A program made the translations under genes and the position numbers. A model generated the notes under the pieces. The model worked only from the letters and a program-made list of their open reading frames with translations. It did not search any database and was not told where the DNA came from. Positions 1-5,321 of a stretch of DNA of 8,639 nt are shown piece after piece; position 1 is the stretch's first letter, and the number at the start of each line of letters is the position of its first letter. The DNA is from Bacteroidia bacterium (GTDB taxonomy: Bacteria > Bacteroidota > Bacteroidia > Bacteroidales > Azobacteroidaceae): NCBI GenBank assembly GCA_025996835.1, contig BNTU01000124.1, positions 1 through 8,639 of the forward strand, read 5' to 3'.

Positions 1-1716
1 GTCACCTGCGAAAACGGTCTGCGAACCTGTTTTAGTTTGTCCGTCTCCCCCTTTAACTCCATTGCTATACCATTCTTTATCATCCACATCTCCGGAATCA
101 GGACCATCTACTTTTGCTCCTCCATTGGCTCTTGCTATTTCGGCTCCATTCAATTTTAATACCGTAGGACCACCATCAGCGGACCATCCGGCATTTGCAC
201 GGGTAGGTGGCTGGATTTTTAAAAAGCCCCATGCATCTCTGGCTGCAGCCGCTCCGGCTCCCCCTGCCCCTCCTCCTGTTAAGGTATACGTTAGGTTACC
301 GTCAGAGAGTACTTTGTAGGAATAGTATAAAATTCCATTAGAGCTTACTTGATAGTTTTGTTCTACACCCCTAATATCTTTATTACCCCAAACATCCAGC
401 GGAAGTGCGATTGCGTTGGTAGGTCCAGAGGATGGTAAAGGTAAGTGCTTAAAGAAATCCTCGGAAAGATTAATTGTGTTTCCTTTCTCCGGTGAATTAT
501 CAAATATACCATCCGGTGAATAATCCATGTGCGGATTGGTGCCGCTCGCAGAAACTACAGTTTCCCAGCTTAACAATTCTGAGTTGTTTGAGCTTGTCGC
601 AATCATGAAATATACCTTGGAAACACCGTACAAGGCGTAACGGTAATTTCCTATGGGTCCGCCGTTTTCGCCAAATTTAATCGAAGTTGTAAAGGACTCC
701 GCAGCACTTATTATCTCTGAACTTGACGTTTCTATTGTATTCGTGTTTGTTTCCGAATTAGTCCAAGATCCTGTCCACTCATATTTTAACTTAACAGAAA
801 ATTGCCCCGCCACTGGGAACTTCTTTTTCCATGCGACATCAATTCCCGCAGTATGGTTTTGAGTATCAGATTCTGTTATACTATTTGAAGTGGTCTCGGT
901 GATTGCATTGCTTATGGTTTTTTCGGTAACAGTTGTTTTCGATACTAATACCGGATTAAACCCGTCAAAATACCCCTCTAAAATTGTCGAAATATAAGTA
1001 TTGCGAATCGTGCCGACATCTATCAAGTAATAATTAGTAGTTCCTAATTTATAGGAATCTAATACTTTCGGTCCGGAAGTTGATGCCGCGACAGCAACCG
1101 CCTTTAATGTCGTGTTAGCAGGGGGTGGAGCAATAGGATTCACCGTAATTGCCGCGCTCGCGGTCTTTCCTCCGTCAACGGTGCTCACGGTAATGGTCGC
1201 GCTTCCTTCGGCTACGCCCGTCACTATCCCGTCTGATACCGTGGCGATAGCACTGTTACTGCTGGACCAGCTTACAGCTTTATTGGTAGCGTCTGACGGT
1301 GCTATGGTTGCCGTCAGGGTTTCGCTTGCCCCAACGGTAAGGCTTAACGCCGTCTTGTTTAGGCTTACCCCGGTTACCGCCGACACGCCATCACCAGGCG
1401 TAGTGATTGTTTTCCACTGCGCGGTAAATAGCACATTCGCCGTTACGGGATAGCTGTCCCCGGCTGAATAGGACGTACCACCGCCGTCCTTCCACCCATC
1501 AAATGTTTCTCCGGTTGGTGCCGTCATACTTCCCTGGTTAGGCAGGGTGATAGATGTTCCCATTTCAACCGTTTGGCTTACAAGTGAACCTTCCCCACGA
1601 CCGGGGGTAAACGATGCGGTGTATTGTGGCGGCGGTGGTGTTTCACAACCAACCTGCACCATACCCAATGTCAGCACTACGCCGACCATCGCTATCAAAC
1701 TAACTTTCTTTTTCAT
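1..1716 (-). CDS. Putative surface lipoprotein with InlB-type repeat, BIG_2 domain, Ser/Thr-rich beta region and Gly-rich tail (3' end outside window)
   Basis: The frame is open for 572 codons from the ATG at 1716 to the window edge with no stop, so the C-terminus is missing. Residues 1-23 form a lipoprotein signal (MKKK, hydrophobic core, then VGC) with Cys24 as the probable lipidated residue; Gln at -3 makes the lipobox slightly atypical. Residues 32-102 look like a Listeria-Bacteroides (InlB/Flg_new) repeat ending FTAQWK. Residues 113-192 are a BIG_2 immunoglobulin-like domain (VTGVSLNK, VSWSSSN, ITV). After a Pro-rich linker (193-203), residues 253-352 alternate Thr/Ser/Asn with hydrophobics, as in pore-forming beta-hairpin proteins; this resemblance is inferred. 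Residues 479-572 are rich in Gly and Ala. It lies 173 bp downstream of the PPC lipoprotein, and I see no promoter between, so co-transcription is likely. A surface or secreted binding role is inferred; the true function is unknown. Confidence 0.8.
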   Translation of the reverse strand, partial: MKKKVSLIAMVGVVLTLGMVQVGCETPPPPQYTASFTPGRGEGSLVSQTVEMGTSITLPNQGSMTAPTGETFDGWKDGGGTSYSAGDSYPVTANVLFTAQWKTITTPGDGVSAVTGVSLNKTALSLTVGASETLTATIAPSDATNKAVSWSSSNSAIATVSDGIVTGVAEGSATITVSTVDGGKTASAAITVNPIAPPPANTTLKAVAVAASTSGPKVLDSYKLGTTNYYLIDVGTIRNTYISTILEGYFDGFNPVLVSKTTVTEKTISNAITETTSNSITESDTQNHTAGIDVAWKKKFPVAGQFSVKLKYEWTGSWTNSETNTNTIETSSSEIISAAESFTTSIKFGENGGPIGNYRYALYGVSKVYFMIATSSNNSELLSWETVVSASGTNPHMDYSPDGIFDNSPEKGNTINLSEDFFKHLPLPSSGPTNAIALPLDVWGNKDIRGVEQNYQVSSNGILYYSYKVLSDGNLTYTLTGGGAGGAGAAAARDAWGFLKIQPPTRANAGWSADGGPTVLKLNGAEIARANGGAKVDGPDSGDVDDKEWYSNGVKGGDGQTKTGSQTVFAGD

Positions 1717-1754
1717 AATCTTTATACAATTAAATTTGCCCCCGTTGATAATTC

Positions 1755-1784
1755 TTTGAAAAGGAGGGGAAATGCCTTTTCAAA
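1755..1784. repeat. 10-bp perfect inverted repeat in the gap between the two lipoprotein genes
   Basis: TTTGAAAAGG (1755-1764) and CCTTTTCAAA (1775-1784) are exact inverted copies around a 10-base loop. On the minus strand no U-tract follows, so it is a poor terminator; in the mRNA it would be a hairpin about 40 nt before the downstream start codon. It could be an mRNA-stability or processing structure, or a protein-binding palindrome. The same gap also holds two direct copies of TTGCGCCA (1816-1823 and 1835-1842) spaced 19 bp start to start. Confidence 0.5.
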
Positions 1785-1889
1785 TTCTTCCTTTTTGGAA
1801 CGCTATTTGTTTATTTTGCGCCACGTTCAGACCATTGCGCCATTCCCCGTTATCCCGATGGGACAGCCTGTTTATAGTCACTACTCGCC

Positions 1890-3098
1890 TTAATTCTGAG
1901 TGTACTTGATTGCATAGGTACCGGTGTAACTGTCAGAATAATAACCCTGCACTTTTATATACACCGTTCCGGCATAGCCGCTGATGGTTTTCGGTGATGA
2001 ATACCCTAAGGCTTCATTGAGGATGCCATTAAGCGCAGTGCTTCCGTCTGACTGATAGGCACTTACTTTGATATAACCTGTGTAGTTTCCACTTCCACCG
2101 TTGTATATACGGCCCTCCTTGCCGTCCCATGTCAGACTGTACGTTTGTCCACTGGTTGCGGTGAATTTGTACCAGTCAACATCACCCGCCGGACTGATTG
2201 CCGTGCCGCTTGTCCACACTCCATTGACCAGCGCAGTTGCAGTTTCCTTGGTGCCGTCTGTGTCCGCCTCATATTTGATGATATAGGTACCGGCGGAACC
2301 TTTCACTTTGATATACACAGTTCCGGTATAGCCGCTGATGATTTGCGGTGCGCTATACCCACTGCCTGCATTAAGGATACCATTAATCGCAGTAATTCCG
2401 TCTGACTGATAAACGCTCACATCAATAACGCCTGTATAGTTTCCGCTTCCACCATACTCGTCCCAGGTCAGGAAATACGTTTGATTGTTGGTTGCTTCAA
2501 AAGTATACCAGTCAATATCGCCTGCCGGTTTGATTTCCGTACCGTTTGTAAACACGCTTTCGGTCAGTGCAGTGGCAGTTGCCATAGTGCCATTTGTATC
2601 CGCCTCATACTTGATTGCGTAGGTTCCAGTGTAACTGCCAGAAGAACCGCCTTCCACTTTGATGTACACCGTTCCGGTATAGCCGCTGATGATTTGTGGT
2701 GATGAATACCCTAAGGTTTCATTGAGAATAGCATTAAGCGCAGTACTTCCGTCTGACTGATAGACACTCACTTTGATATAACCTGTGTAGTTTCCACTTC
2801 CACCGTTGTACATACGGCCCTCCTTGCCATCCCATGTCAGGAAGTAAGCTTGTCCACCGACCGCTTCAAATTTGTACCAGTCAACATCATCCGCCGAGCT
2901 GATTGATGCGCCGCTTGTCCATGTGTTATCGGACAGCGTGGTTGCAGTTGCCATGCTGTTGCCACCTGCTCCTCCGGTACCGCCACCGCCACCGCCTGCA
3001 CCGTTATCACTGGGGTCGGTGGAAACGGGTTCGCATCCCGCACACACCATTCCTAATGTCATTACCGACATCATTCCAAACAAAAATTTCTTTTTCAT
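1890..3098 (-). CDS. Lipoprotein with three tandem PPC-like domains
   Basis: This 402-residue protein starts with a lipoprotein signal (residues 1-21, lipobox CAGC, Cys22), then a low-complexity Gly tether (33-46). Three tandem domains follow at 49-171, 172-283 and 284-402. Each has the pattern of the bacterial pre-peptidase C-terminal (PPC) family: an ATALxxGxxxxG start, DxDWYxF, a TYxLTWD strand, SVYQSDG, GTVYIKV and a closing YxIKYE strand. PPC domains usually accompany secreted enzymes; here no catalytic domain is present, so a binding or scaffold role at the cell surface is inferred. Domain 2 is shorter, lacking the KEGRxYN loop. The signal sequence resembles that of the next gene (MKKK, LGMV, GCE), suggesting a shared export cassette. 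Transcription appears to start at 3375-3405 and to pass a structured leader. Family assignment is by eye; exact function is unknown. Confidence 0.88.
   Translation of the reverse strand: MKKKFLFGMMSVMTLGMVCAGCEPVSTDPSDNGAGGGGGGTGGAGGNSMATATTLSDNTWTSGASISSADDVDWYKFEAVGGQAYFLTWDGKEGRMYNGGSGNYTGYIKVSVYQSDGSTALNAILNETLGYSSPQIISGYTGTVYIKVEGGSSGSYTGTYAIKYEADTNGTMATATALTESVFTNGTEIKPAGDIDWYTFEATNNQTYFLTWDEYGGSGNYTGVIDVSVYQSDGITAINGILNAGSGYSAPQIISGYTGTVYIKVKGSAGTYIIKYEADTDGTKETATALVNGVWTSGTAISPAGDVDWYKFTATSGQTYSLTWDGKEGRIYNGGSGNYTGYIKVSAYQSDGSTALNGILNEALGYSSPKTISGYAGTVYIKVQGYYSDSYTGTYAIKYTQN
1893..2954 (-). repeat. Three tandem coding repeats (PPC domains)
   Basis: The repeat units span 2586-2954, 2250-2585 and 1893-2249 (123, 112 and 119 codons). 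Units 1 and 3 are close at DNA level: by eye 1981-2134 and 2686-2839 differ at about 12 positions. Unit 2 is more diverged and lacks a short loop. Such similarity between non-adjacent units suggests recent duplication or gene conversion. Confidence 0.85.
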
Positions 3099-3145
3099 TT
3101 TTTTATTATATTAATTGTTTATAAAATTTCAATTTTCTAACACGC

Positions 3146-3173
3146 AAAAAGAGCGGACTTATTTATCCGCTCT
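3146..3173 (-). terminator. Intrinsic terminator/attenuator in lipoprotein leader
   Basis: AGAGCGGA (3173-3166), an 8-base loop and UCCGCUCU (3157-3150) form a perfect 8-bp stem followed by a short U-tract (UUUU, 3149-3146). It stands between the promoter and the lipoprotein start, with no second TACCTTTG box after it. Confidence 0.7.
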
Positions 3174-3300
3174 GAGGCTTCGACTACCGTATAACCAAAT
3201 AAGTAAATCCGCATTGCTGCGATTCAACTTATTCCGGCTATACAATGAAAGTGTCGAATTTTCAGAGCTGGAATAGCGTCAAACGCTAATTTTCAACATG
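3146..3300 (-). promoter_or_regulatory. Structured mRNA leader with alternative terminator/antiterminator folds (riboswitch-like)
   Basis: The RNA reads right to left. UAGCGU/ACGCUA (3274-3288) forms a small hairpin inside UGUUGAA (3298-3292) paired with UUCGACA (3258-3252). The same UUCGAC can instead pair with GUCGAA (3184-3179), and GCUCUGA (3268-3262) pairs perfectly with UCAGAGC (3175-3169). The latter removes most of the 5' arm of the terminator at 3173-3150. Within this second fold is a long hairpin, 3243 to 3189, with three stem segments and a GCAA (GNRA) tetraloop at 3217-3214. Two exclusive folds, one with a terminator, suggest attenuation of the lipoprotein operon whose start is 48 nt beyond the terminator U-tract. 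An independent structured small RNA of about 225 nt is the alternative. I do not recognise a known riboswitch class. Confidence 0.5.
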
Positions 3301-3374
3301 TCTTACAGTGTGCTAATTCGCACATTATGTCATTTTTATGTCTTCATCAATCTATCTTTTTAAATTTTCGGCGA

Positions 3375-3405
3375 CAAAGGTAAGCAAAATATCTTAAATG
3401 GCAAG
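3375..3405 (-). promoter_or_regulatory. Bacteroidota-type promoter for lipoprotein operon or leader RNA
   Basis: On the minus strand the -7 box TACCTTTG (3382-3375) lies 19 bp from CTTG (3405-3402), close to the consensus TTTG-N19-21-TAnnTTTG. Transcription would start near 3368, giving a leader of about 270 nt before the ATG at 3098. Confidence 0.7.
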
Positions 3406-3550
3406 CAAAAAATGCAAATTTTCAATAAAAACCAACAAATAAAGTAGAAAACCACCTATAATATGCTAAAAACAATGATAATAAGATTAAAGTGTAGCAT
3501 TTTAATAAAAAGGGAAATTTGTCATGCACGGCAAATTAGTTTTTTTTGAA

Positions 3551-3583
3551 TTGGCAATTTTTAAAAATAAATTCATACCTTTG
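3551..3583 (+). promoter_or_regulatory. Promoter of small plus-strand unit
   Basis: TACCTTTG at 3576-3583 with TTGG at 3551-3554, 21 bp upstream. The predicted start, near 3590, precedes two short ORFs and the terminator at 3744-3767. Confidence 0.6.
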
Positions 3584-3619
3584 CGGAAATTTAGCAAATA
3601 TAAAAACATAGTCCCAAAT

Positions 3620-3706
3620 ATGATGCACACCACGAATGAATTACTCCAAGCCCGTGAAAAGTATGACTCTTACGATACAAGTTGTTGGACAAATGCGTGC
3701 AAATAA
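3620..3706 (+). CDS. Candidate 28-residue peptide (small ORF, reading 1)
   Basis: The tandem ATGs at 3620 and 3623 open a 28-codon frame ending in adjacent TAA and TAG codons. The peptide begins MMHTTNELLQ and ends SCWTNACK, with two cysteines five residues apart and an acidic/tyrosine stretch (KYDSYD) before them. It lies about 30 nt after the predicted transcription start and within a unit bounded by its own promoter and terminator. A longer upstream in-frame ATG at 3524 lies before the promoter box and is not credible. I recognise no family. A second overlapping frame is equally plausible, so this unit may encode either peptide or be a non-coding RNA. No modification enzymes are nearby to support a peptide natural product. 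Confidence 0.3.
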   Translation: MMHTTNELLQAREKYDSYDTSCWTNACK

Positions 3707-3761
3707 TAGCAAGCAAGTGGAATTTTTACCGGAAAGAGAAGAAAAAGGGCTATCTGCATAG
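3636..3761 (+). CDS. Candidate 41-residue peptide (small ORF, reading 2, overlapping)
   Basis: An ATG at 3636 opens a 41-codon frame whose TAG stop (3759-3761) lies within the terminator stem. The peptide starts MNYSKPVKSM, contains TLTIQVVGQM and ends in a charged tail (LPEREEKGLSA). It is longer than reading 1 and fills the transcript up to the terminator, which favours it. It overlaps reading 1 in another frame, so at most one is likely to be the main product. No family is recognised. Confidence 0.3.
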   Translation: MNYSKPVKSMTLTIQVVGQMRANNSKQVEFLPEREEKGLSA

Positions 3762-3890
3762 CCCTTTGTTTGCGTATTCATCCCCCCGCCGGGCTGGTGG
3801 AGAAAGGGGGAGCAACATGCTCCTCTCTTCCCCCGTAAGCGATTCCGGATTCGAGCCGGCTATCAGACCAATTTACTAATCGCTCAATGA
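3742..3890 (-). ncRNA. Predicted ~150-nt small RNA with a tRNA-like 5' domain lacking an anticodon arm
   Basis: A consensus promoter (3927-3896) and the terminator at 3767-3744 bound this unit. Its 5' part (3885-3837, 49 nt) resembles a tRNA with the middle missing. GAGCGAT pairs with AUCGCUU as a 7-bp acceptor-like stem, U and A follow at the tRNA 8/9 positions, a D-loop-like AAUUGGU is present, and GCCGG-CUCGAAU-CCGGA resembles a T arm (U54 replaced by C). There is no anticodon stem and no encoded CCA. Downstream is a GGAGCA/UGCUCC hairpin (3823-3809) in a G/C-rich stretch. It could be a decayed tRNA gene, a tRNA-mimic regulatory RNA, or an unrelated RNA with coincidental likeness. The transcription unit is better supported than the tRNA likeness. 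Confidence 0.45.
3744..3767. terminator. Bidirectional terminator shared by two convergent small units
   Basis: AAAGGGCTAT (3744-3753), loop CTGC, ATAGCCCTTT (3758-3767) is a perfect 10-bp stem. On plus it runs into TTTGTTT; on minus into TTTTTCTT. It can end both the plus small-ORF unit and the minus small RNA. Confidence 0.8.
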
Positions 3891-3895
3891 CACCG

Positions 3896-3927
3896 CAAAG
3901 GTACGATATTATTTTGAAACCACCAAA
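3896..3927 (-). promoter_or_regulatory. Promoter of minus-strand small RNA
   Basis: TTTG (3927-3924), a 20-bp spacer and TACCTTTG (3903-3896) match the Bacteroidota -33/-7 consensus perfectly. The tRNA-like segment starts about 10 nt after the -7 box. Confidence 0.75.
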
Positions 3928-4060
3928 AATTTTCACAATTACTAATTGAACTTGCGGAACTTGCCCACCGCATCACTTGCATTATTCAAAAAAAACACGA
4001 TTGAAGCCACTCAACACTACGGAGTGCTGAAAATCAAACTTCCAAAAATGGAAAAATGCC

Positions 4061-4095
4061 AAAAGGAACGTCCGCAGTCAGCGAACGTTCCTTTT
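4061..4095 (-). terminator. Terminator of the perR-rbr operon
   Basis: AAAAGGAACGTTCGC (4095-4081), loop TGACT and GCGGACGTTCCTTTT (4075-4061) form a 15-bp stem with one U-G wobble. The stem ends in A/T tracts on both sides, so it could work in either direction. It lies 41 bp after the rubrerythrin stop. Confidence 0.85.
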
Positions 4096-4125
4096 CAGGG
4101 GATTGCGGGTCAAGCCTGCAATGAC
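4092..4125 (-). repeat. 34-bp dispersed palindromic repeat, copy B
   Basis: Read on the minus strand, this 34-base segment matches 6913-6946 at 32 of 34 positions. Its core is an imperfect palindrome (ATTGCAGGC, TTG, ACCCGCAAT) that pairs fully as RNA with two G-U wobbles. It lies between the rbr stop and the operon terminator and merges with the terminator's first arm. Confidence 0.85.
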
Positions 4126-4136
4126 GGATAAGGTTT

Positions 4137-4688
4137 TTACTTGAAATACCTGTTGTACAAGCCTTCAAAGCCTTTTCCGTGGCGCGCCTCGTCCTTGCAC
4201 ATTTCATGCACGGTGTCGTGGATAGCATCCAGGTTCTTTTGTTTTGCCAACGTGGCGATGCGTTTTTTGTCTTCGCAAGCACCTGCTTCGGCTTCCATGC
4301 GCTTTTTGAGGTTCGTTTTGGTGTCCCACACGACTTCGCCCAGCAACTCGGCAAACCTGGAAGCGTGTTCGGCTTCTTCCCACGCATAACGCTTAAAAGC
4401 CTCTGCCACTTCGGGATAGCCTTCGCGGTCGGCTTGGCGACTCATCGCCAAATACATACCGACTTCGCTACATTCGCCGGCGAAATGCGCTTTTAAACCG
4501 TCCAACACTTCGGAATCAACCCCTTTGGCAACGCCAATGACATGCTCGTCTGCAAACTGCAACGCACCCGTTGTTTCCACTAATTCTTTAAACTTGCCTT
4601 TCGGCTCATTACATTGAGGACAAAAATCGGGAGCCTCATCCCCTTCGTGCACGTAACCGCACACGGTGCAAATCCATTTCTTCTTCAT
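4137..4688 (-). CDS. rbr: Reverse rubrerythrin (NADH peroxidase-type, rubredoxin domain at N-terminus)
   Basis: This 183-residue cytoplasmic protein has an N-terminal rubredoxin-like iron site, Cys7-X2-Cys10 and Cys23-X2-Cys26. A ferritin-like four-helix domain (about 57-183) follows, with probable di-iron ligands Glu72/Glu75, the ExxH motif at Glu105-His108 and a second ExxH at Glu167-His170. This order is the reverse of classical rubrerythrin and marks the reverse-rubrerythrin/NADH peroxidase family, which reduces hydrogen peroxide to water with electrons passed through rubredoxin-type iron in anaerobes. The electron donor here is not visible. Length is normal for the family. It starts 12 bp after the perR stop, so the two form one operon, and peroxide-inducible expression is expected. 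No Shine-Dalgarno sequence precedes the start, as usual in the phylum. Confidence 0.95.
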   Translation of the reverse strand: MKKKWICTVCGYVHEGDEAPDFCPQCNEPKGKFKELVETTGALQFADEHVIGVAKGVDSEVLDGLKAHFAGECSEVGMYLAMSRQADREGYPEVAEAFKRYAWEEAEHASRFAELLGEVVWDTKTNLKKRMEAEAGACEDKKRIATLAKQKNLDAIHDTVHEMCKDEARHGKGFEGLYNRYFK

Positions 4689-4700
4689 AACTTTTATAAT

Positions 4701-5117
4701 TTACATTGTTCTACAATTTTTACAATATCCTTTGTAATACAGTTGACATTCATCAATTTTCAAATCCGAAAAATTTGCAATCTGCTTGTTATCAGGCATT
4801 TCTATATGCAAATCAATAATTGCGCCGCACCCTTTGCATTTGAAATGCGCATGCGGAGAAATATTTCCATCGTAGCGCACATTTTTTTCATCAATGTCAA
4901 TCGAATGAACCACACCTTCTTCCGCGAGCAGTTTCAATGTATTGTAAACCGTTGTTTTTGACAAAGTTGGCATCGCCGGAAACAGTGCATGAAAAATCAT
5001 ATCCACTGTCGGATGCACGGGATGGTCAACCAAATATTCCATAATTGCCATTCGCTGCAAAGAGGGCTTGACCCCGACTTCTTCCAACCTGTTCACCACA
5101 TTCGATGTTGTTCTCAT
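4701..5117 (-). CDS. perR: PerR-like Fur-family peroxide-responsive repressor
   Basis: The protein has 138 residues, typical for Fur/PerR. The N-terminal half is a winged helix, with the recognition region around LSKTTVYNTLKLL (52-64). The structural zinc site is Cys94-X2-Cys97 with Cys132-X2-Cys135. The regulatory metal ligands of Bacillus PerR appear conserved as His35, Asp83 (in RYDG), His89, His91 and Asp102. The aspartate at 83 fits PerR rather than Fur or Zur. In PerR, iron-catalysed oxidation of the histidines releases DNA, inducing peroxide defence. Its partner gene, reverse rubrerythrin, follows after 12 bp, and a Fur/PerR-type palindrome lies 8 bp upstream of its start codon, implying autoregulation. 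Choice of PerR over other Fur members rests on these residues plus context. Confidence 0.92.
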   Translation of the reverse strand: MRTTSNVVNRLEEVGVKPSLQRMAIMEYLVDHPVHPTVDMIFHALFPAMPTLSKTTVYNTLKLLAEEGVVHSIDIDEKNVRYDGNISPHAHFKCKGCGAIIDLHIEMPDNKQIANFSDLKIDECQLYYKGYCKNCRTM

Positions 5118-5124
5118 TTCAAAA

Positions 5125-5139
5125 TTGTAATTATTACAT
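5125..5139. promoter_or_regulatory. PerR box (operator)
   Basis: The palindrome TGTAAT-T-ATTACA (5126-5138) is a 6-1-6 inverted repeat; with flanking bases it resembles the PerR consensus TTATAATNATTATAA at most positions. It lies between the predicted start of transcription and the perR ATG, where a bound repressor would block elongation or initiation. Confidence 0.75.
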
Positions 5140-5153
5140 TTTTAAATCGAGTA

Positions 5154-5185
5154 CAAAGGTAGAGGTATATTTTGATATATACAAG
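5154..5185 (-). promoter_or_regulatory. perR-rbr promoter
   Basis: On minus, CTTG (5185-5182), a 20-bp spacer and TACCTTTG (5161-5154). The spacer contains a second inverted repeat, GTATAT-N6-ATATAC (5165-5182), which may be an additional protein site. The leader is about 30 nt. Confidence 0.8.
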
Positions 5186-5252
5186 TGTTTTTGAAAAAAT
5201 TACTGTTAAACTTTGTTAAATCCCAGCAATTTTTGGTTTTTTGCCAAAAAAA

Positions 5253-5278
5253 TAACTCATAACTCATAACTCATAACT
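5253..5278. repeat. Heptamer array TAACTCA, about 3.7 copies, in ahcY promoter
   Basis: Three perfect copies plus TAACT end 6 bp before the -7 box of ahcY. The array fills the interval where a -33 element should be, and no TTTG is present there. Upstream, TTTTTGG (5230-5236) and CCAAAAA (5244-5250) form a small hairpin. Confidence 0.95.
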
Positions 5279-5284
5279 ATTTCG

Positions 5285-5292
5285 TACCTTTG
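5285..5292 (+). promoter_or_regulatory. ahcY promoter -7 box
   Basis: TACCTTTG at the standard distance from ahcY, giving a leader of about 25 nt. No SAM or SAH riboswitch could fit in so short a leader. Confidence 0.75.
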
Positions 5293-5321
5293 CCGCCGAA
5301 ATTCAAAAAAAAGACACAACA

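Larger units (their letters stand above)
3099..4136. other. Long non-protein stretch: overview of contents
   Basis: About 1 kb separates the lipoprotein and rubrerythrin genes. From left to right it holds a structured leader with terminator (3146-3300), the lipoprotein promoter (3375-3405), an AT-rich stretch with nothing recognisable (3406-3550), a small plus-strand unit (3551-3767), a convergent minus-strand small RNA unit (3742-3927), a stretch in which I see no gene (3928-4060), and the perR-rbr terminator with an adjoining palindromic repeat (4061-4125). Confidence 0.7.

Noticed and set aside
1788..1893. C-terminal fragment of a plus-strand protein
   Set aside because: The frame ends opposite the stop of the lipoprotein gene and has no supported upstream gene; I see no family signature.
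3146..3370. tracrRNA or omega-RNA for a Cas9/IscB system
   Set aside because: The region is strongly folded like one, but there is no CRISPR array, cas gene or IscB/TnpB ORF in the window and no anti-repeat to match.
3524..3619. Longer N-terminus for the small plus-strand ORF
   Set aside because: It would cover the promoter TTGG/TACCTTTG elements and codes for an AT-rich unstructured run (Lys/Phe/Ile), so it is upstream of transcription.
3682..3879. 65-residue ORF through the terminator and tRNA-like region
   Set aside because: It reads through the bidirectional terminator and then antisense to the tRNA-like segment; the GFEP run is the usual artefact of reading T-arm sequence backwards.
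4034..4387. 117-residue minus-strand ORF overlapping rbr
   Set aside because: It is an out-of-frame shadow of rbr continued through the palindromic repeat and terminator.
5253..5278. CRISPR-like direct repeats
   Set aside because: The 7-bp units are directly adjacent with no spacers; they are a simple tandem repeat.
5293..5321. SAM/SAH riboswitch before ahcY
   Set aside because: The leader is about 25 nt and cannot hold an aptamer; no SAH-riboswitch-like motif is visible upstream.
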